DNA of 64,000 nucleotides from Bacillus pumilus (GCF_024498355.1 NZ_CP101833.1:3329001-3393000), one strand, 5' to 3'; positions 37,679 to 48,573 are shown, counted from the stretch's first letter. The notes: generated by a model not told the origin, from the letters alone. Made by a program: numbers and translations.

Positions 37679-38339
37679 CCCCACTATCCTTTTTGTTTTA
37701 TGTGTGAATGATGAGTCGATGTTTCAGGCTTGCTTCCGGCAGCTCGCTTCACTTCCTGCTCCGCATGGTTATCATGTGGAGGTCTTGCCGATTAGACAGG
37801 CATCCAGTATGGCCTCTGGATATAATGAAGCCTTCGCTCATCCTGCTCAGTTTAAAATATATCTTCATCAAGATACACTGATCGTCAAACAGCATATGCT
37901 CCTCGAGCTCATCCCCCTTTTTTTGCAAAATCCGTCACTTGGCCTGCTTGGGGTGATAGGTGCAGAAAGTGTGCCTGACAATGGGATTTGGTGGGAGAGC
38001 CAGGATTGCAGGGGGAAAGTGATTGAATATCGGCACGACACCTATCAGCTGCTTTCGTTTGAATCGGGTCGTCAACAATCGGAGACCCAAGATTATATCA
38101 AGGCTTCGGCTATTGACGGTCTTTTTATCGCGACTCAACATGATATCAGGTGGCGTGATGATCTCTTTGACGGCTTTCACTTTTATGATGTATCGCAGTC
38201 TTTTGAATTCGTGAAGCAAGGATATGAGATCGGGATCGCAAGACAAGAAGAGCCTTGGTGTATACACAAATGCGGAGATCATTTTGACGCAGAAGCATAT
38301 GAAAAAGCGAGACAAACATTTCTTGCGAATTATCGGTAG
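37671..38339 (+). CDS. StrF-like glycosyltransferase
   Basis: 222 aa from ATG 37671, which overlaps the methyltransferase stop. A longer frame from 37614 lies inside that gene. ILFVLCVNDESMFQACFRQL and SSMASGYNEAFAHPAQFKIYLHQD fit the GT-A-like StrF domain, and the C-terminal FHFYDVSQSFEFVKQGYEIG supports it. Paired with the methyltransferase it may decorate a surface glycan. Confidence 0.8.
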   Translation: MSNPTILFVLCVNDESMFQACFRQLASLPAPHGYHVEVLPIRQASSMASGYNEAFAHPAQFKIYLHQDTLIVKQHMLLELIPLFLQNPSLGLLGVIGAESVPDNGIWWESQDCRGKVIEYRHDTYQLLSFESGRQQSETQDYIKASAIDGLFIATQHDIRWRDDLFDGFHFYDVSQSFEFVKQGYEIGIARQEEPWCIHKCGDHFDAEAYEKARQTFLANYR

Positions 38340-38340
38340 A

Positions 38341-38366
38341 AAGCACCCTTTTCGGGTGCCTTTTTT
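38341..38366 (+). terminator. Terminator after the glycosyltransferase gene
   Basis: GCACCC / GGGTGC stem with a short loop and six T residues. Confidence 0.85.
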
Positions 38367-38446
38367 ATGATATACTGTCATAAACAACCAGATCGTCTCA
38401 TATGCATTGGAGTACCTTGTCCCTAATTCGTACAAAGGAGGAAACA

Positions 38447-38761
38447 ATGGCAGACAAAAAAGTTCATTATAAGAAGGTTGCCGCTTCAGAGGATTTTCGA
38501 AAACTTCTTGAGGAAAAACGCAGATTTATCGTACCGATGACGATTTTCTTTTTTCTCTTTTACTTTTCACTTCCGGTTGCTACATCCTACTTCACCTTTT
38601 TGAACACACCGGCAATTGGTGCTATCTCATGGGCTTGGTTATTCGCCCTCACACAATTTGTCATGACATGGGTTTTATGTGGACTTTATGCGAAAAAAGC
38701 GGCTCAGTTCGACAAATATGTAAGCGCTTTAAAAAATGAATCGAGAGGTGATGACGAATGA
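38447..38761 (+). CDS. ywcB: YwcB, DUF485 membrane protein
   Basis: 104 aa from ATG 38447 after AAAGGAGG; the frame from 38402 adds an unlikely leader. Two helices, FIVPMTIFFFLFYFSLPVAT and a second near residues 60-80, match DUF485 proteins. These are always paired with acetate-type sodium/solute symporters. The stop overlaps the ywcA start by 4 bases (ATGA). Confidence 0.94.
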   Translation: MADKKVHYKKVAASEDFRKLLEEKRRFIVPMTIFFFLFYFSLPVATSYFTFLNTPAIGAISWAWLFALTQFVMTWVLCGLYAKKAAQFDKYVSALKNESRGDDE

Positions 38762-40299
38762 GCATGACCGCTTTTATTTTATTCGTAGCGATCGTAGGGC
38801 TCACATTGGTCATCACATATTTTGCTGCGAAGAAAACAAGCAGTGCGAGTGATTTTTATACAGCAGGCGGAGGTCTGACAGGGTTTCAGAACGGTCTTGC
38901 CATCGCAGGCGATTATATGTCCGCTGCATCATTTTTAGGAATCGCCGGAATGATCGCGTTAAATGGTTTTGACGGTTTTTTCTATAGCATTGGTTTTCTT
39001 GTGGCGTATCTTGTCGTTCTTTACGTTGTGGCCGAACCACTTCGAAATCTAGGGAAATATACGATGGCAGATATGATTGCTGCACGATTTAAGCGGCCGG
39101 CCATTCGAGGGGTTGCTGCCTTTAACACGATCACGGTATCTACTTTTTATATGATTGCACAGCTTGTTGGAGCAGGCGCATTGATTAAACTGCTTCTTGG
39201 CATTGATTATTGGATCGCCGTGTTGATCGTGGGTGTCTTGATGACCATTTATGTGGTGTTTGGCGGCATGATTGCTACCAGCTGGGTACAAATCACAAAG
39301 GCCGTTCTCCTCATGATTGGAACCTTGATCATTTCACTGCTTGTGTTTGCAAAGTTTGATTTTAGTCTGCTGAAGATGTTCGAGCAGATGAAAACAGCGA
39401 CCCCTCTCGGCGAGTCGTTCCTACATCCGGGAAATAAATATGATGTGCCATTGGAAACCCTGTCTCTGAACCTTGCCCTAGTGCTTGGTACGGCTGGTTT
39501 GCCACATATTTTGATCCGTTTTTATACGGTAAAGGATGCCATTTCCGCGCGAAAATCTGTCCTTTCAGCCACTTGGATCATCGGGATTTTTTATTTAATG
39601 ACGGTTTTCCTTGGCTTCGGTGCCGCTGCCTTTGTCGGATCAGAAGCGATCACAGCAGCCGATGCAGCAGGGAACATGGCCGCACCTATGCTCGCACAAG
39701 CCCTTGGAGGAGATTTCTTATTTGCCTTTGTTTCCGCAATCGCCTTTGCGACCATATTAGCTGTGGTGACAGGACTCGTATTATCCGCCGCATCTGCTTT
39801 TGCCCATGATTTTTATAGTCAGATCATCCGCAAAGGGAAAGCGAGTGAACGAGAACAGGTCAAGGCCGCACGCTTTGCTTCAATTGGCGTGTCCATCCTC
39901 TCCATCGTCCTTGCGTTATTTGCCCAGTCCTTAAACGTTGCTTTTCTCGTGTCTCTTGCCTTCGCAGTTGCAGCAAGTGCGAATTTACCATTGATTATCT
40001 TCACTGTCTTTTGGAAACGATTTAACTCCACTGGCGCCATTGCAGGGAGCTTAACGGGTCTTCTGAGTGCACTTATCATCGTATCGCTCAGCCCAAGCGT
40101 CTGGGACCCATCGGGAGCAGCCATCTTCACAGGCGAGCCACTCATCCCGCTGTCAAACCCAGGGATTATCTCTATCCCACTTGGATTCCTTGCCGCTTAC
40201 TTAGGCACCATTTTCTCCTCTGAAAAAGCAGATGAAGAGACCTTTACAGAAATTCAAGTAAAGGCACATACAGGCATGCATATGGATACTGATTCATAA
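38758..40299 (+). CDS. ywcA: YwcA, sodium/solute symporter (SSS family, ActP-like)
   Basis: 513 aa with about 13 helices. SSS markers: ASDFYTAGGGLTGFQNGLAI at the start, GDYMSAASFLGIAGM, and the helix GTAGLPHILIRFYTVKDA. The family imports short monocarboxylates such as acetate or pyruvate with sodium; the actual substrate is not settled. Coupled to ywcB and followed by a terminator. Confidence 0.94.
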   Translation: MSMTAFILFVAIVGLTLVITYFAAKKTSSASDFYTAGGGLTGFQNGLAIAGDYMSAASFLGIAGMIALNGFDGFFYSIGFLVAYLVVLYVVAEPLRNLGKYTMADMIAARFKRPAIRGVAAFNTITVSTFYMIAQLVGAGALIKLLLGIDYWIAVLIVGVLMTIYVVFGGMIATSWVQITKAVLLMIGTLIISLLVFAKFDFSLLKMFEQMKTATPLGESFLHPGNKYDVPLETLSLNLALVLGTAGLPHILIRFYTVKDAISARKSVLSATWIIGIFYLMTVFLGFGAAAFVGSEAITAADAAGNMAAPMLAQALGGDFLFAFVSAIAFATILAVVTGLVLSAASAFAHDFYSQIIRKGKASEREQVKAARFASIGVSILSIVLALFAQSLNVAFLVSLAFAVAASANLPLIIFTVFWKRFNSTGAIAGSLTGLLSALIIVSLSPSVWDPSGAAIFTGEPLIPLSNPGIISIPLGFLAAYLGTIFSSEKADEETFTEIQVKAHTGMHMDTDS

Positions 40300-40301
40300 G
40301 G

Positions 40302-40328
40302 AAAAGCCGGCTCAACAGCCGGCTTTTT
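40302..40328. terminator. Terminator after ywcA
   Basis: AAAAGCCGGC (40302-40311) and GCCGGCTTTT (40318-40327) form a perfect 10-bp stem. Confidence 0.9.
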
Positions 40329-40355
40329 TGTGTTCTTTCTATTTAAAAACAGGTC

Positions 40356-40499
40356 TCAATACGGTTTAAATTGACCCTTTAATTTATTTTTATACCTTTC
40401 TAATCTGGCAATTTTTCTAAACGTGATTAAAGAGCAACATGCAATGATGATCAACAGAATTTCATGATCTTCCCCTCTGTTATCAAAGATACTCTTCAT
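40356..40499 (-). CDS. Small ORF, 47-aa possible membrane peptide
   Basis: ATG at 40499-40497, stop at 40358-40356; too short for the usual cutoff. GGGGAGGGG lies 5 to 9 bases upstream, a strong ribosome site. Residues 1-12 are polar, 13-25 hydrophobic (EILLIIIACCSLITF) with two adjacent cysteines, and 28-47 basic (RKIARLERYKNKLKGQ). The architecture is that of a small single-helix membrane protein. Unrecognised; supported only by sequence layout. Confidence 0.5.
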   Translation of the reverse strand: MKSIFDNRGEDHEILLIIIACCSLITFRKIARLERYKNKLKGQFKPY

Positions 40500-40686
40500 T
40501 CATATCCCCTCCCCATTATGGATCGTATTTGTGGACACATATTTTCCTAAATGAAGTCATTCCTATGTTATCATTTTAAACACATACTGGAAATTATTTT
40601 AAACTCCCTGAAGTATTCACTTTTCAAATAGACTACTCTTCGGTTAAACGTCAAAAAACGCCTACAAGAAAGAAGTGAGATCACAT

Positions 40687-41025
40687 ATGCGTAGAATTTA
40701 TTCTGCAAAATTATTATTCGAATCCATCTCATCACCAAGTGTTAGATCAGATAAGATCTTTGAAGAACGAATCATCTTGGTTAGAGCAAAAAACCACCGT
40801 AAAGTGAAGGAAATAGTAAAACACAGCTTTCCAGAAGACACCTTTGATAATGCAGACGGTGGACAAACAACCACAAAGCTTGCAGCCATCCTAGATATCT
40901 TTGAACTTGTAGATAACTTAGAAGAAGAACCACTACATTTAAGTGAAGTGTACAGTCGCCACCTTATTTTTGATAAAGAAACATCTGTTGAAGAGGCGAT
41001 TGAGGTATATTCTTTAGACCAATAA
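40687..41025 (+). CDS. DUF4288-like protein
   Basis: 112 aa from ATG 40687; an upstream GTG at 40675 overlaps the ribosome site AAGAAGTGAG. The pattern YSAKLLFES ... FEERIILVRAKN followed by acidic C-terminal helices resembles the DUF4288 family, of unknown function. Soluble, with no cysteines or catalytic motif. Confidence 0.65.
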   Translation: MRRIYSAKLLFESISSPSVRSDKIFEERIILVRAKNHRKVKEIVKHSFPEDTFDNADGGQTTTKLAAILDIFELVDNLEEEPLHLSEVYSRHLIFDKETSVEEAIEVYSLDQ

Positions 41026-41028
41026 AAG

Positions 41029-41056
41029 AAGCCGGCTGCTCTGCCGGCTTTTTAAT
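41029..41056. terminator. Shared terminator between the DUF4288-like gene and the NTF2-like gene
   Basis: AAGCCGGC (41029-41036) and GCCGGCTT (41043-41050) with T-run on the plus strand and A residues on the other side. Confidence 0.8.
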
Positions 41057-41426
41057 AGCGCTGGAATAACTCTGGGTTTTTCGGAATGTTTTCTAAATAA
41101 ATGATTTTCCCTTGATCGTCCAGTTCCGCAATGTCAATTCCTTCTGCTGTATATACACGGCCATTCGTGAGCTTTCCGCAAACAGCCCAGTTCGTTTCAT
41201 ACTTTCCATCTTCTCTTTCCACCCATCCATCCCACATATGCTTAATGTCTTCATGTACGTGAAAGAACGTGTTCAAAAATTGTGTAAACTCTTGAATACC
41301 AGGCTTTTGAGCGCCATTTAAGACAATCATGACATCGTCAGAAAACAACGCCAGCAATTCGTCCATTTGCTCCTGTCCTTTTCCCGCCTCATCATATCGG
41401 CGAAAATACGTATCGAGCACTTCCAT
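41052..41426 (-). CDS. SnoaL/NTF2-like protein
   Basis: 124 aa. The fold pattern of ketosteroid-isomerase-like proteins is visible: a helical start (YFRRYDEAGKGQEQMDELLA), then LFSDDVMIVLNG and beta strands ending YTAEGIDIAELDDQGKIIYL. Such proteins act as small hydrolases, isomerases or polyketide cyclases. No specific role can be given. Its upstream side abuts a duplicated hairpin and the dispersed repeat. Confidence 0.75.
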   Translation of the reverse strand: MEVLDTYFRRYDEAGKGQEQMDELLALFSDDVMIVLNGAQKPGIQEFTQFLNTFFHVHEDIKHMWDGWVEREDGKYETNWAVCGKLTNGRVYTAEGIDIAELDDQGKIIYLENIPKNPELFQRY

Positions 41427-41524
41427 TGTTCATTCTCCTTTATTTACCTGTCATTTCGAAAACAATCGAACAATAAGATTGTACACAATTGTTTCTTTCC
41501 TGTCTATTTTTCCCCAAATAAGAA

Positions 41525-41552
41525 AAGACATGAATGGAGTCATTCATGTCTT
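41525..41552. terminator. Terminator-like hairpin, left copy (duplicate of 41727-41753)
   Basis: AAGACATGAATG pairs with CATTCATGTCTT (12-bp arms). The 27 bases 41526-41552 recur exactly at 41727-41753, on the other side of the dispersed repeat. Confidence 0.7.
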
Positions 41553-41557
41553 AGACT

Positions 41558-41726
41558 GTTGACAAAGGGCTAAAATGATTTTTATTTTAGCCCTTTGTCT
41601 TCTTTTCAGCGTGATAGAAAACCTTTGCAGTCTAGGAAGGACGAGTACCGGAGCGGAGCGAATTTGACATGCGTGAGCACCGGCACGCAGGACTGACACC
41701 GAATGCGAGGGTTTGTCTACACGCTG
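41558..41726 (+). repeat. Dispersed 169-bp element, copy 2
   Basis: Same length, orientation and structure as copy 1 (4809-4977): first hairpin GACAAAGGGCTAAAAT, then the core from CAGCGTG (41607-41613) to CACGCTG (41720-41726). Sequence is closer to copy 3 than to copy 1, for example ACGAGTACCGGAGCGGAG in the core. Both sides carry the same terminator hairpin. The frames that run through it on the minus strand look non-coding. Confidence 0.9.
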
Positions 41727-41753
41727 AGACATGAATGGAGTCATTCATGTCTT
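41727..41753 (-). terminator. Terminator of thiME, right copy
   Basis: Exact 27-base duplicate of 41526-41552, located 7 bases beyond the thiE stop. It probably ends thiME transcription. Confidence 0.7.
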
Positions 41754-41760
41754 CTACAGA

Positions 41761-43240
<1,480 letters not shown>

Positions 43241-43257
43241 CAGTATCGTCCTCCCTT

Positions 43258-44145
43258 TTACTCAGCATCCCAGACATAAGATTTAGTATGCTTTAACCAT
43301 TCTCTTGCTGCAAAGGACAAATAGCGGTCCTTTCGCCAAATAACACCCAAATGCCATGGGATAGATGGGTGTAAGGAAATAACCTTTACCTTTTCAGGAT
43401 CAAGATCTCGGCAGATCCGTTCAGGGAGAAGCCCGATCCCAAGGTTCTCGGCTACCATTTCACTAATGAAATCCCATTGAGACGTTTCATAAATGACATT
43501 TGGCCGGAACCCTGCATTCATACATTCATTCAATATTCGGCTGTGCAAAACAAAATCTTCTCTAAAGAAAATAAAAGACTCTTCCTTCAAATCAGCTAAA
43601 TGCACCTCATCACGCTCTGCCATCGGATGCGATGGATGCGTCACAAGCTTCATGTTCTCTTTAATAATGGTGTACGTATGAAAAATTTTATCATTTGCAG
43701 GCAGAACAATGACACCAATATCTAACGATCCATCCTCGACGCCTTCCTCAACTTTAATAGAGCCGTGCTCAACCAATTGAAATGTGACATCTGGATACTG
43801 CTGGCGGAATTCTCCCATGACATTTGGGAAGAAACTTGACCCAATCATGGGCGGCAGCCCTATTCGAATATGCCCTTTTTTTACATCCATTAAATCATTT
43901 AATTCACTCGTTAAATTCTGAAATGATTGGGTGATTTCACTTGCCTGTGTATACATCGTTTGTCCAGCATCTGTCATTTCAACCTGCCGGCCGTTCCGGT
44001 AGAACAGCTGCACCCCCAGCTCATCCTCCAGGTTTTTGACCATCTTGGAAATGGTCGGCTGCGACACATAAAGGGATTGCGATGCTTTCGTGAAGCTCTT
44101 TAACCTTGCCACTTCTAAAAAATATGTTAAATGTCTGATGTCCAC
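43258..44145 (-). CDS. ywbI: LysR-family regulator YwbI (CidR-like)
   Basis: 295 aa from GTG 44145, giving the canonical [12 protein letters not shown] start with AAAGG 9 bases upstream; ATG 44154 is also in frame. The winged HTH ([20 protein letters not shown]) and an effector domain of about 200 residues are complete. It is divergent from ywbHG, the classic arrangement of a LysR activator and its cidAB-like target. It precedes thiME by only 17 bases. Confidence 0.92.
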   Translation of the reverse strand: MDIRHLTYFLEVARLKSFTKASQSLYVSQPTISKMVKNLEDELGVQLFYRNGRQVEMTDAGQTMYTQASEITQSFQNLTSELNDLMDVKKGHIRIGLPPMIGSSFFPNVMGEFRQQYPDVTFQLVEHGSIKVEEGVEDGSLDIGVIVLPANDKIFHTYTIIKENMKLVTHPSHPMAERDEVHLADLKEESFIFFREDFVLHSRILNECMNAGFRPNVIYETSQWDFISEMVAENLGIGLLPERICRDLDPEKVKVISLHPSIPWHLGVIWRKDRYLSFAAREWLKHTKSYVWDAE

Positions 44146-44310
44146 ATGGCTCATCCTTTCTATAGACAAAAGGAATAATAATTATTCGATATATGTATTT
44201 TACCTATAATAGAGCGTGCTGTACACTTTAAAGTAAGCTCATCAATTGGAACGTTGTCATGTTTTTGTGAAACAGTGAACAATTTATATAGAAAAAGGAG
44301 TGAACAGAAA

Positions 44311-44694
44311 GTGCAATTGCTCAAAACGCCGCTGATTGCTACCCTTCAGATTATGGCTTTATTTGTTTTTGCGAAATTGATGAATGTGCTGGCGGCCTTT
44401 TTGCATTTAAGAATTCCGGGCACGATCTTAGGCATTCTTGTCATTTTCTTATTACTTCATTTTAACATCATTAAATTAAAATGGATTGAACTTGGCGCCG
44501 TATGGCTGCTCGGAGAACTGCTGCTCTTCTTTATCCCGTCAGCAGTAGGTGTGATTGATTATGGAAAATTGCTTTCTCAATCTGGCACAAGTATTGTCCT
44601 TGTCGTCTTACTTAGTACCTTTGTGGTCATGCTCTCGACTGGCATGATGACGCAAATGATTGCGAAAAGAAAGGAGCGAAAAAAGCTATGTTAG
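44311..44694 (+). CDS. ywbH: YwbH, CidA/LrgA holin-like membrane protein
   Basis: 127 aa from GTG 44311, after AAAGGAGTG; the frame from 44254 is longer than the family. Four helices with RIPGTILGILVIFLLLHF and LLLFFIPSAVGVIDY. CidA/LrgA pairs influence pyruvate/acetate handling and autolysis. It overlaps ywbG by 7 bases. Confidence 0.93.
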   Translation: MQLLKTPLIATLQIMALFVFAKLMNVLAAFLHLRIPGTILGILVIFLLLHFNIIKLKWIELGAVWLLGELLLFFIPSAVGVIDYGKLLSQSGTSIVLVVLLSTFVVMLSTGMMTQMIAKRKERKKLC

Positions 44695-45368
44695 TTGGCG
44701 GACTATTTCTGATCTTAACGGTTCTTTTATATCTCGGATCAAAAGCGGTGTACAAACGGCATCCGAAAGTCTATGTTTCTCCGTTACTTGTGACTCCGCT
44801 TGTCCTTGTGGCCCTGCTGTTAATCGTAAACATTCCTTACGATGCTTATAATCAAGGCGGGAAATGGCTCACGAATATGCTTCAGCCTGCGACTGTTGCT
44901 TTTGCCATTCCTTTATATAAGTATTTTCACATTCTGAAGAAGCATGCAGTGGAAATTATTTTGAATGTGGCTTGCGGTTCTGTCATCGCCATCTTATCAA
45001 CGGCATTTATCGCCAAATTGTTTCATTTGGACACAAGCCTTATTGAGAGCCTTGTCCCAAGGTCGATCACAACACCAGTGGCAATGAGTGTGTCAGAAAT
45101 GATCGGCGGCATGCCATCCGTTACGGCTGTATTCGTCATTTTAACGGCACTGTTCGGTTCGATCATCGGTCCAATGGTCATCCGTTATTTCCGCATTGAT
45201 AATGACATTGCAATGGGCGTCCTGCTTGGTACAGGTGCACACGGGGCAGGAACATCGAAAGCCTTTGAATTAAGCTCTGTCTCAGGTACAATCTCAAGTG
45301 TATCAATGATTATTTCCGCCATTATTACATTATGTGCAGCGCCTATCCTCATGTCGTTCACCTTATAA
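44688..45368 (+). CDS. ywbG: YwbG, CidB/LrgB-family membrane protein
   Basis: 226 aa with about seven helices. Family signature: LVPRSITTPVAMSVSEMIGG and GTGAHGAGTSKAFEL. It forms a pair with YwbH, probably a channel for small organic acids. Followed by a bidirectional terminator. Confidence 0.94.
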   Translation: MLVGGLFLILTVLLYLGSKAVYKRHPKVYVSPLLVTPLVLVALLLIVNIPYDAYNQGGKWLTNMLQPATVAFAIPLYKYFHILKKHAVEIILNVACGSVIAILSTAFIAKLFHLDTSLIESLVPRSITTPVAMSVSEMIGGMPSVTAVFVILTALFGSIIGPMVIRYFRIDNDIAMGVLLGTGAHGAGTSKAFELSSVSGTISSVSMIISAIITLCAAPILMSFTL

Positions 45369-45405
45369 AAAAAGCCATTTCCCCTTATTGGAAAATGGCT
45401 TTTTC
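45367..45405. terminator. Bidirectional terminator between ywbG and ywbD
   Basis: AAAAAGCCATTT pairs with AAATGGCTTTTT around a CCCCTTATTGG loop. Confidence 0.88.
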
Positions 45406-46587
45406 TTATGCTTGAATGAAGACAACCTTCAAATAGTTTCCTTCAGGATAATTCTTAGTTGTACGGAAATCCTCGGGAAGGGTATACTCTTCGAGGATAC
45501 GATACGTTTGTCCAGATTCTTTAAAGGCATCAGCAATAAATCCTTTAAATTTTTTCATTCCAAATGCACTGCTATTGGTTGATGCCACAATGACGCCGTT
45601 CTCAGCCGTGATTTGGATGGCTTCTTTTAATAGCTTTTTATAATCCTTCGCTGCACTGAATGTGTGTTTTTTCGTTCGTGCAAAGGAAGGCGGGTCTAAG
45701 ATGACTAAATCATAGGTCCATCCCTTCTTCGCTGCAAATGGGAAGTATTTAAATACGTCCATGACTTTGATATCCTGTCCGTCCACATCAATTCCATTGA
45801 CTTCAAACTGCTCGGATGTTTTTTTCAAGCTGCGGTTTGCGACATCCACACTTGTCGTACGGCTCGCTCCGCCAATCGCTGCTGCCACCGAGAAAGCGCC
45901 TGTGTAAGAAAATGTATTGAGCACAGTCTTTCCTTTTGCATAACGATCTCGGATTGCTTTTCTCACATGACGCTGATCAAGGAAAATGCCTGTCATAGCG
46001 CCATCATTTAAGTAAACCGCCACGTTCATACCGTTTTCTTTCACGATGAGAGGAAAGTCCCCTTTTTCTCCCTTCACAAAATCATCATCCTCAATGTATT
46101 GTCCAGACGTATCAAAGCGTTTCTTTTCATAAATTCCTTTATAGTCTGGATATACCTGCTTAAGCGCAGCCAATACATCTGCTTTTAATGTATAAACACC
46201 TTCGCTATACCATTGGATGAGATAGAATCCGTCATAATAATCAATGGTGATTCCACCAATTCCATCACCCTCTCCATTGAACACACGAAAAGCAGTCGTC
46301 TGCGTATCACGAAATAAATGCGTTCTACTTTTCGCTGCCTGCTCAAGCTTAAAGACAAAAAAGGCCTGATCTATTTTTTCGTTCGCATCAAAGGAAAGCA
46401 CCCAGCCGATTCCTTTATTTTGCACACCATAATAGCCTTTTCCTAAAAAGGAGCCTCTTTCATCCACCCATTCAATGAGCTCGCCTTCCTGCACTCCGTT
46501 CACACGCGATACAGCATCTTTTGAAATGAGCGGATATCCCTTTTTCACTTGTTCTGCAAATGTTTGTTTTAATGAGATTTTTTTCAT
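45406..46587 (-). CDS. ywbD: YwbD, class I rRNA cytosine methyltransferase-like protein (RlmI/YccW type)
   Basis: 393 aa from ATG 46587, 8 bases after AAGGA; the ATG at 46596 overlaps the ribosome site. A PUA-like domain covers about residues 1-75. The Rossmann domain has LNTFSYTGAFSVAAAIGGA and the catalytic-site motif DLVILDPPSFARTKK. RlmI methylates 23S rRNA C1962 in E. coli; the Bacillus target is assumed, not shown. Confidence 0.9.
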   Translation of the reverse strand: MKKISLKQTFAEQVKKGYPLISKDAVSRVNGVQEGELIEWVDERGSFLGKGYYGVQNKGIGWVLSFDANEKIDQAFFVFKLEQAAKSRTHLFRDTQTTAFRVFNGEGDGIGGITIDYYDGFYLIQWYSEGVYTLKADVLAALKQVYPDYKGIYEKKRFDTSGQYIEDDDFVKGEKGDFPLIVKENGMNVAVYLNDGAMTGIFLDQRHVRKAIRDRYAKGKTVLNTFSYTGAFSVAAAIGGASRTTSVDVANRSLKKTSEQFEVNGIDVDGQDIKVMDVFKYFPFAAKKGWTYDLVILDPPSFARTKKHTFSAAKDYKKLLKEAIQITAENGVIVASTNSSAFGMKKFKGFIADAFKESGQTYRILEEYTLPEDFRTTKNYPEGNYLKVVFIQA

Positions 46588-46705
46588 TTGTGTCATCCTT
46601 ATCCTAAATTGACTCTCTCTATCCTACCATATGAATGTATACGTTACTTCTATTATGATAAGATGAGGAGAAAAATATCAACATGACATAGAGGAGGCTC
46701 TTCTT

Positions 46706-47089
46706 TTGACAACATTACGCTTAGATCATACAGGTATTATGGTCACGAATATTGATCAGTCCATTGATTTTTATGAAAAAGTTGTGGGCATGAAATTAAA
46801 GGATCGGATCACTCATACAAACGGAGTGATTGAGCTTGCATTTCTTGGATTCAAAGACGAAGCAGAAACGGAAATTGAGCTCATTCAGGGCTACAGCAGT
46901 GACCTGCCATCTGAAGGAAAGGTCCACCATCTCGCCTTCACAACAGACAATATTCATGCTGAATTCAACCGTATTCAAAAGCTGCAAATTGAATTAATAG
47001 ATGAGGAAATCACAACATTGCCAAATGGATATTGCTACTTCTTTTTCAGAGGACCAGATCAAGAATGGATTGAATTCTTCCAGCGCTAA
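46706..47089 (+). CDS. ywbC: YwbC, VOC-family (glyoxalase-like) protein
   Basis: 127 aa from TTG 46706, 9 bases after GAGGAGG. The vicinal-oxygen-chelate fold is clear: LDHTGIMVTNIDQSIDFYEK, then VHHLAFTTDNI and GPDQEWIEFFQR, giving the His and Glu metal ligands. Related proteins are glyoxalases or epimerases; the substrate is unknown. Confidence 0.9.
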   Translation: MTTLRLDHTGIMVTNIDQSIDFYEKVVGMKLKDRITHTNGVIELAFLGFKDEAETEIELIQGYSSDLPSEGKVHHLAFTTDNIHAEFNRIQKLQIELIDEEITTLPNGYCYFFFRGPDQEWIEFFQR

Positions 47090-47162
47090 TATTTCCTAGG
47101 AAATTGGGTGGCTATCCTATCTTCATATGAATGGCGATGTCTCTTATGATCCATTTATTTAT

Positions 47163-47206
47163 AAAAAAGAGTAAGAGCATGTATATCTGCCCTTACTCTT
47201 TTTTTA
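47163..47206. terminator. Terminator between ywbC and the amino acid ABC genes
   Basis: AAAGAGTAAG (47166-47175) and CTTACTCTTT (47192-47201) with T-runs on both strands. Confidence 0.82.
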
Positions 47207-47932
47207 TAGCACCTTGCTAAGGAATGATTTTGTACGCTCATGCTGCGGGTTTCCAAAGAGTGCTTCCGGTTTGTCTTCTTCGACGATATAACCGCCATCC
47301 ATAAAGATCACGCGGTCTCCTACCTCTCTTGCAAAGCCCATTTCATGTGTGACCACAATCATCGTCATGCCTTCGACTGCTAATTGTTTCATAACAGCTA
47401 ATACATCCCCAACGACCTCAGGGTCAAGTGCCGATGTCGGTTCATCGAATAATAGCACTTTCGGGTCCATCGCCAAGGCTCTTGCAATGGCGACACGCTG
47501 TTTTTGTCCACCAGATAATTGGTTAGGATAGCTTTTGGCTTTGTCCTTTAAGCCGACCTTTTCAAGCAAGTCTATGGCTTTATCGACTGCCGCCTTCTTT
47601 TCGACACCTTTTACCTTAATTGGTGCGATCGTGATATTTTCTAAAACCGTTTTATGAGGAAATAAATTAAAGTGCTGAAATACCATGCCCACTTCTTGCC
47701 GTACTTTATTGATGTTAACCTTTGGATCTGTAATCGTATGTCCATGGACAATGACTTCTCCAGCAGTAATATCCTCTAATTTATTAAGACATCGTAGAAA
47801 CGTGCTTTTTCCTGATCCAGAGGGACCAATGACACACACTACCTCCTTTTCCTCAATGACTGCATTCATATCCTTTAAAACTTCGTTTTCACCAAAGGAT
47901 TTCTTTAAATTTTTCACCGTAATCATACTCAT
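47204..47932 (-). CDS. Polar amino acid ABC importer, ATPase (GlnQ-type)
   Basis: 242 aa. Walker [11 protein letters not shown], signature [16 protein letters not shown] and Walker [15 protein letters not shown] are complete; [11 protein letters not shown] is typical of the GlnQ/HisP group. It overlaps the permease gene by 4 bases. Together with the permease and lipoprotein it imports a polar amino acid, most likely glutamine or arginine; sequence cannot decide which. Confidence 0.95.
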   Translation of the reverse strand: MSMITVKNLKKSFGENEVLKDMNAVIEEKEVVCVIGPSGSGKSTFLRCLNKLEDITAGEVIVHGHTITDPKVNINKVRQEVGMVFQHFNLFPHKTVLENITIAPIKVKGVEKKAAVDKAIDLLEKVGLKDKAKSYPNQLSGGQKQRVAIARALAMDPKVLLFDEPTSALDPEVVGDVLAVMKQLAVEGMTMIVVTHEMGFAREVGDRVIFMDGGYIVEEDKPEALFGNPQHERTKSFLSKVL

Positions 47933-48573
47933 TTGATATCAAATCTCCTTTCTGCATAGCTAGCCAGTAGAGAAAGTAAATAAATGATCACGAAATAAAT
48001 GACACCGACAATGAGCCAGACATTTAAAGGATCAAATGTAGCCGATGCTTGTACTTGCCCTCGCTGCATAATATCGGCGATCCCGATAATAGATAAGAGG
48101 GACGTGTCCTTTAAGCTGATGATGGCTTGGTTTGTAATCGCTGGAAGCATCCGGCGAAATGCCTGCGGAAGGACAATAAAGCGCATGTTTTGTCCCCCTG
48201 TAAAACCTAGAGAGCGTGCGGCTTCTGTTTGTCCTTTATCAATGGACTGAATCCCTGCACGAATAATTTCTGAGAAATAAGCCCCCGCATTAATCGCTAC
48301 TGTAATAATCCCTGCCGGCACTCGATCAAGCGAAATGAATTCAAGTGTATTCAAACCAAAATAAATGAAGAATAGCTGTACGATAAACGGCGTACCTCGA
48401 ATGGCATTTACAAAAACGAGTGCGATGAAATTCAAGACTTTAAATGGTGACAGGCGGAATAATGCCACAATTAAACCGATGATAAATCCTAAAATGATAG
48501 CAACAACAAAGATGTATAAAGTGGTTTGCAAACCATCCATTAAATATGGAAATGCATTCATAATCGTATCCAT
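47929..48573 (-). CDS. Polar amino acid ABC importer, permease (GlnP-type)
   Basis: 214 aa with five helices. The EAA loop is [20 protein letters not shown], and [19 protein letters not shown] is the HisM/GlnP signature. Seventy bases and a hairpin separate it from the binding-protein gene. Confidence 0.95.
   Translation of the reverse strand: MDTIMNAFPYLMDGLQTTLYIFVVAIILGFIIGLIVALFRLSPFKVLNFIALVFVNAIRGTPFIVQLFFIYFGLNTLEFISLDRVPAGIITVAINAGAYFSEIIRAGIQSIDKGQTEAARSLGFTGGQNMRFIVLPQAFRRMLPAITNQAIISLKDTSLLSIIGIADIMQRGQVQASATFDPLNVWLIVGVIYFVIIYLLSLLASYAERRFDIK

Noticed and set aside
43241..43257. Possible TPP riboswitch ahead of thiM
   Set aside because: Only 17 bases separate the regulator gene and thiM; no THI-box sequence is present.
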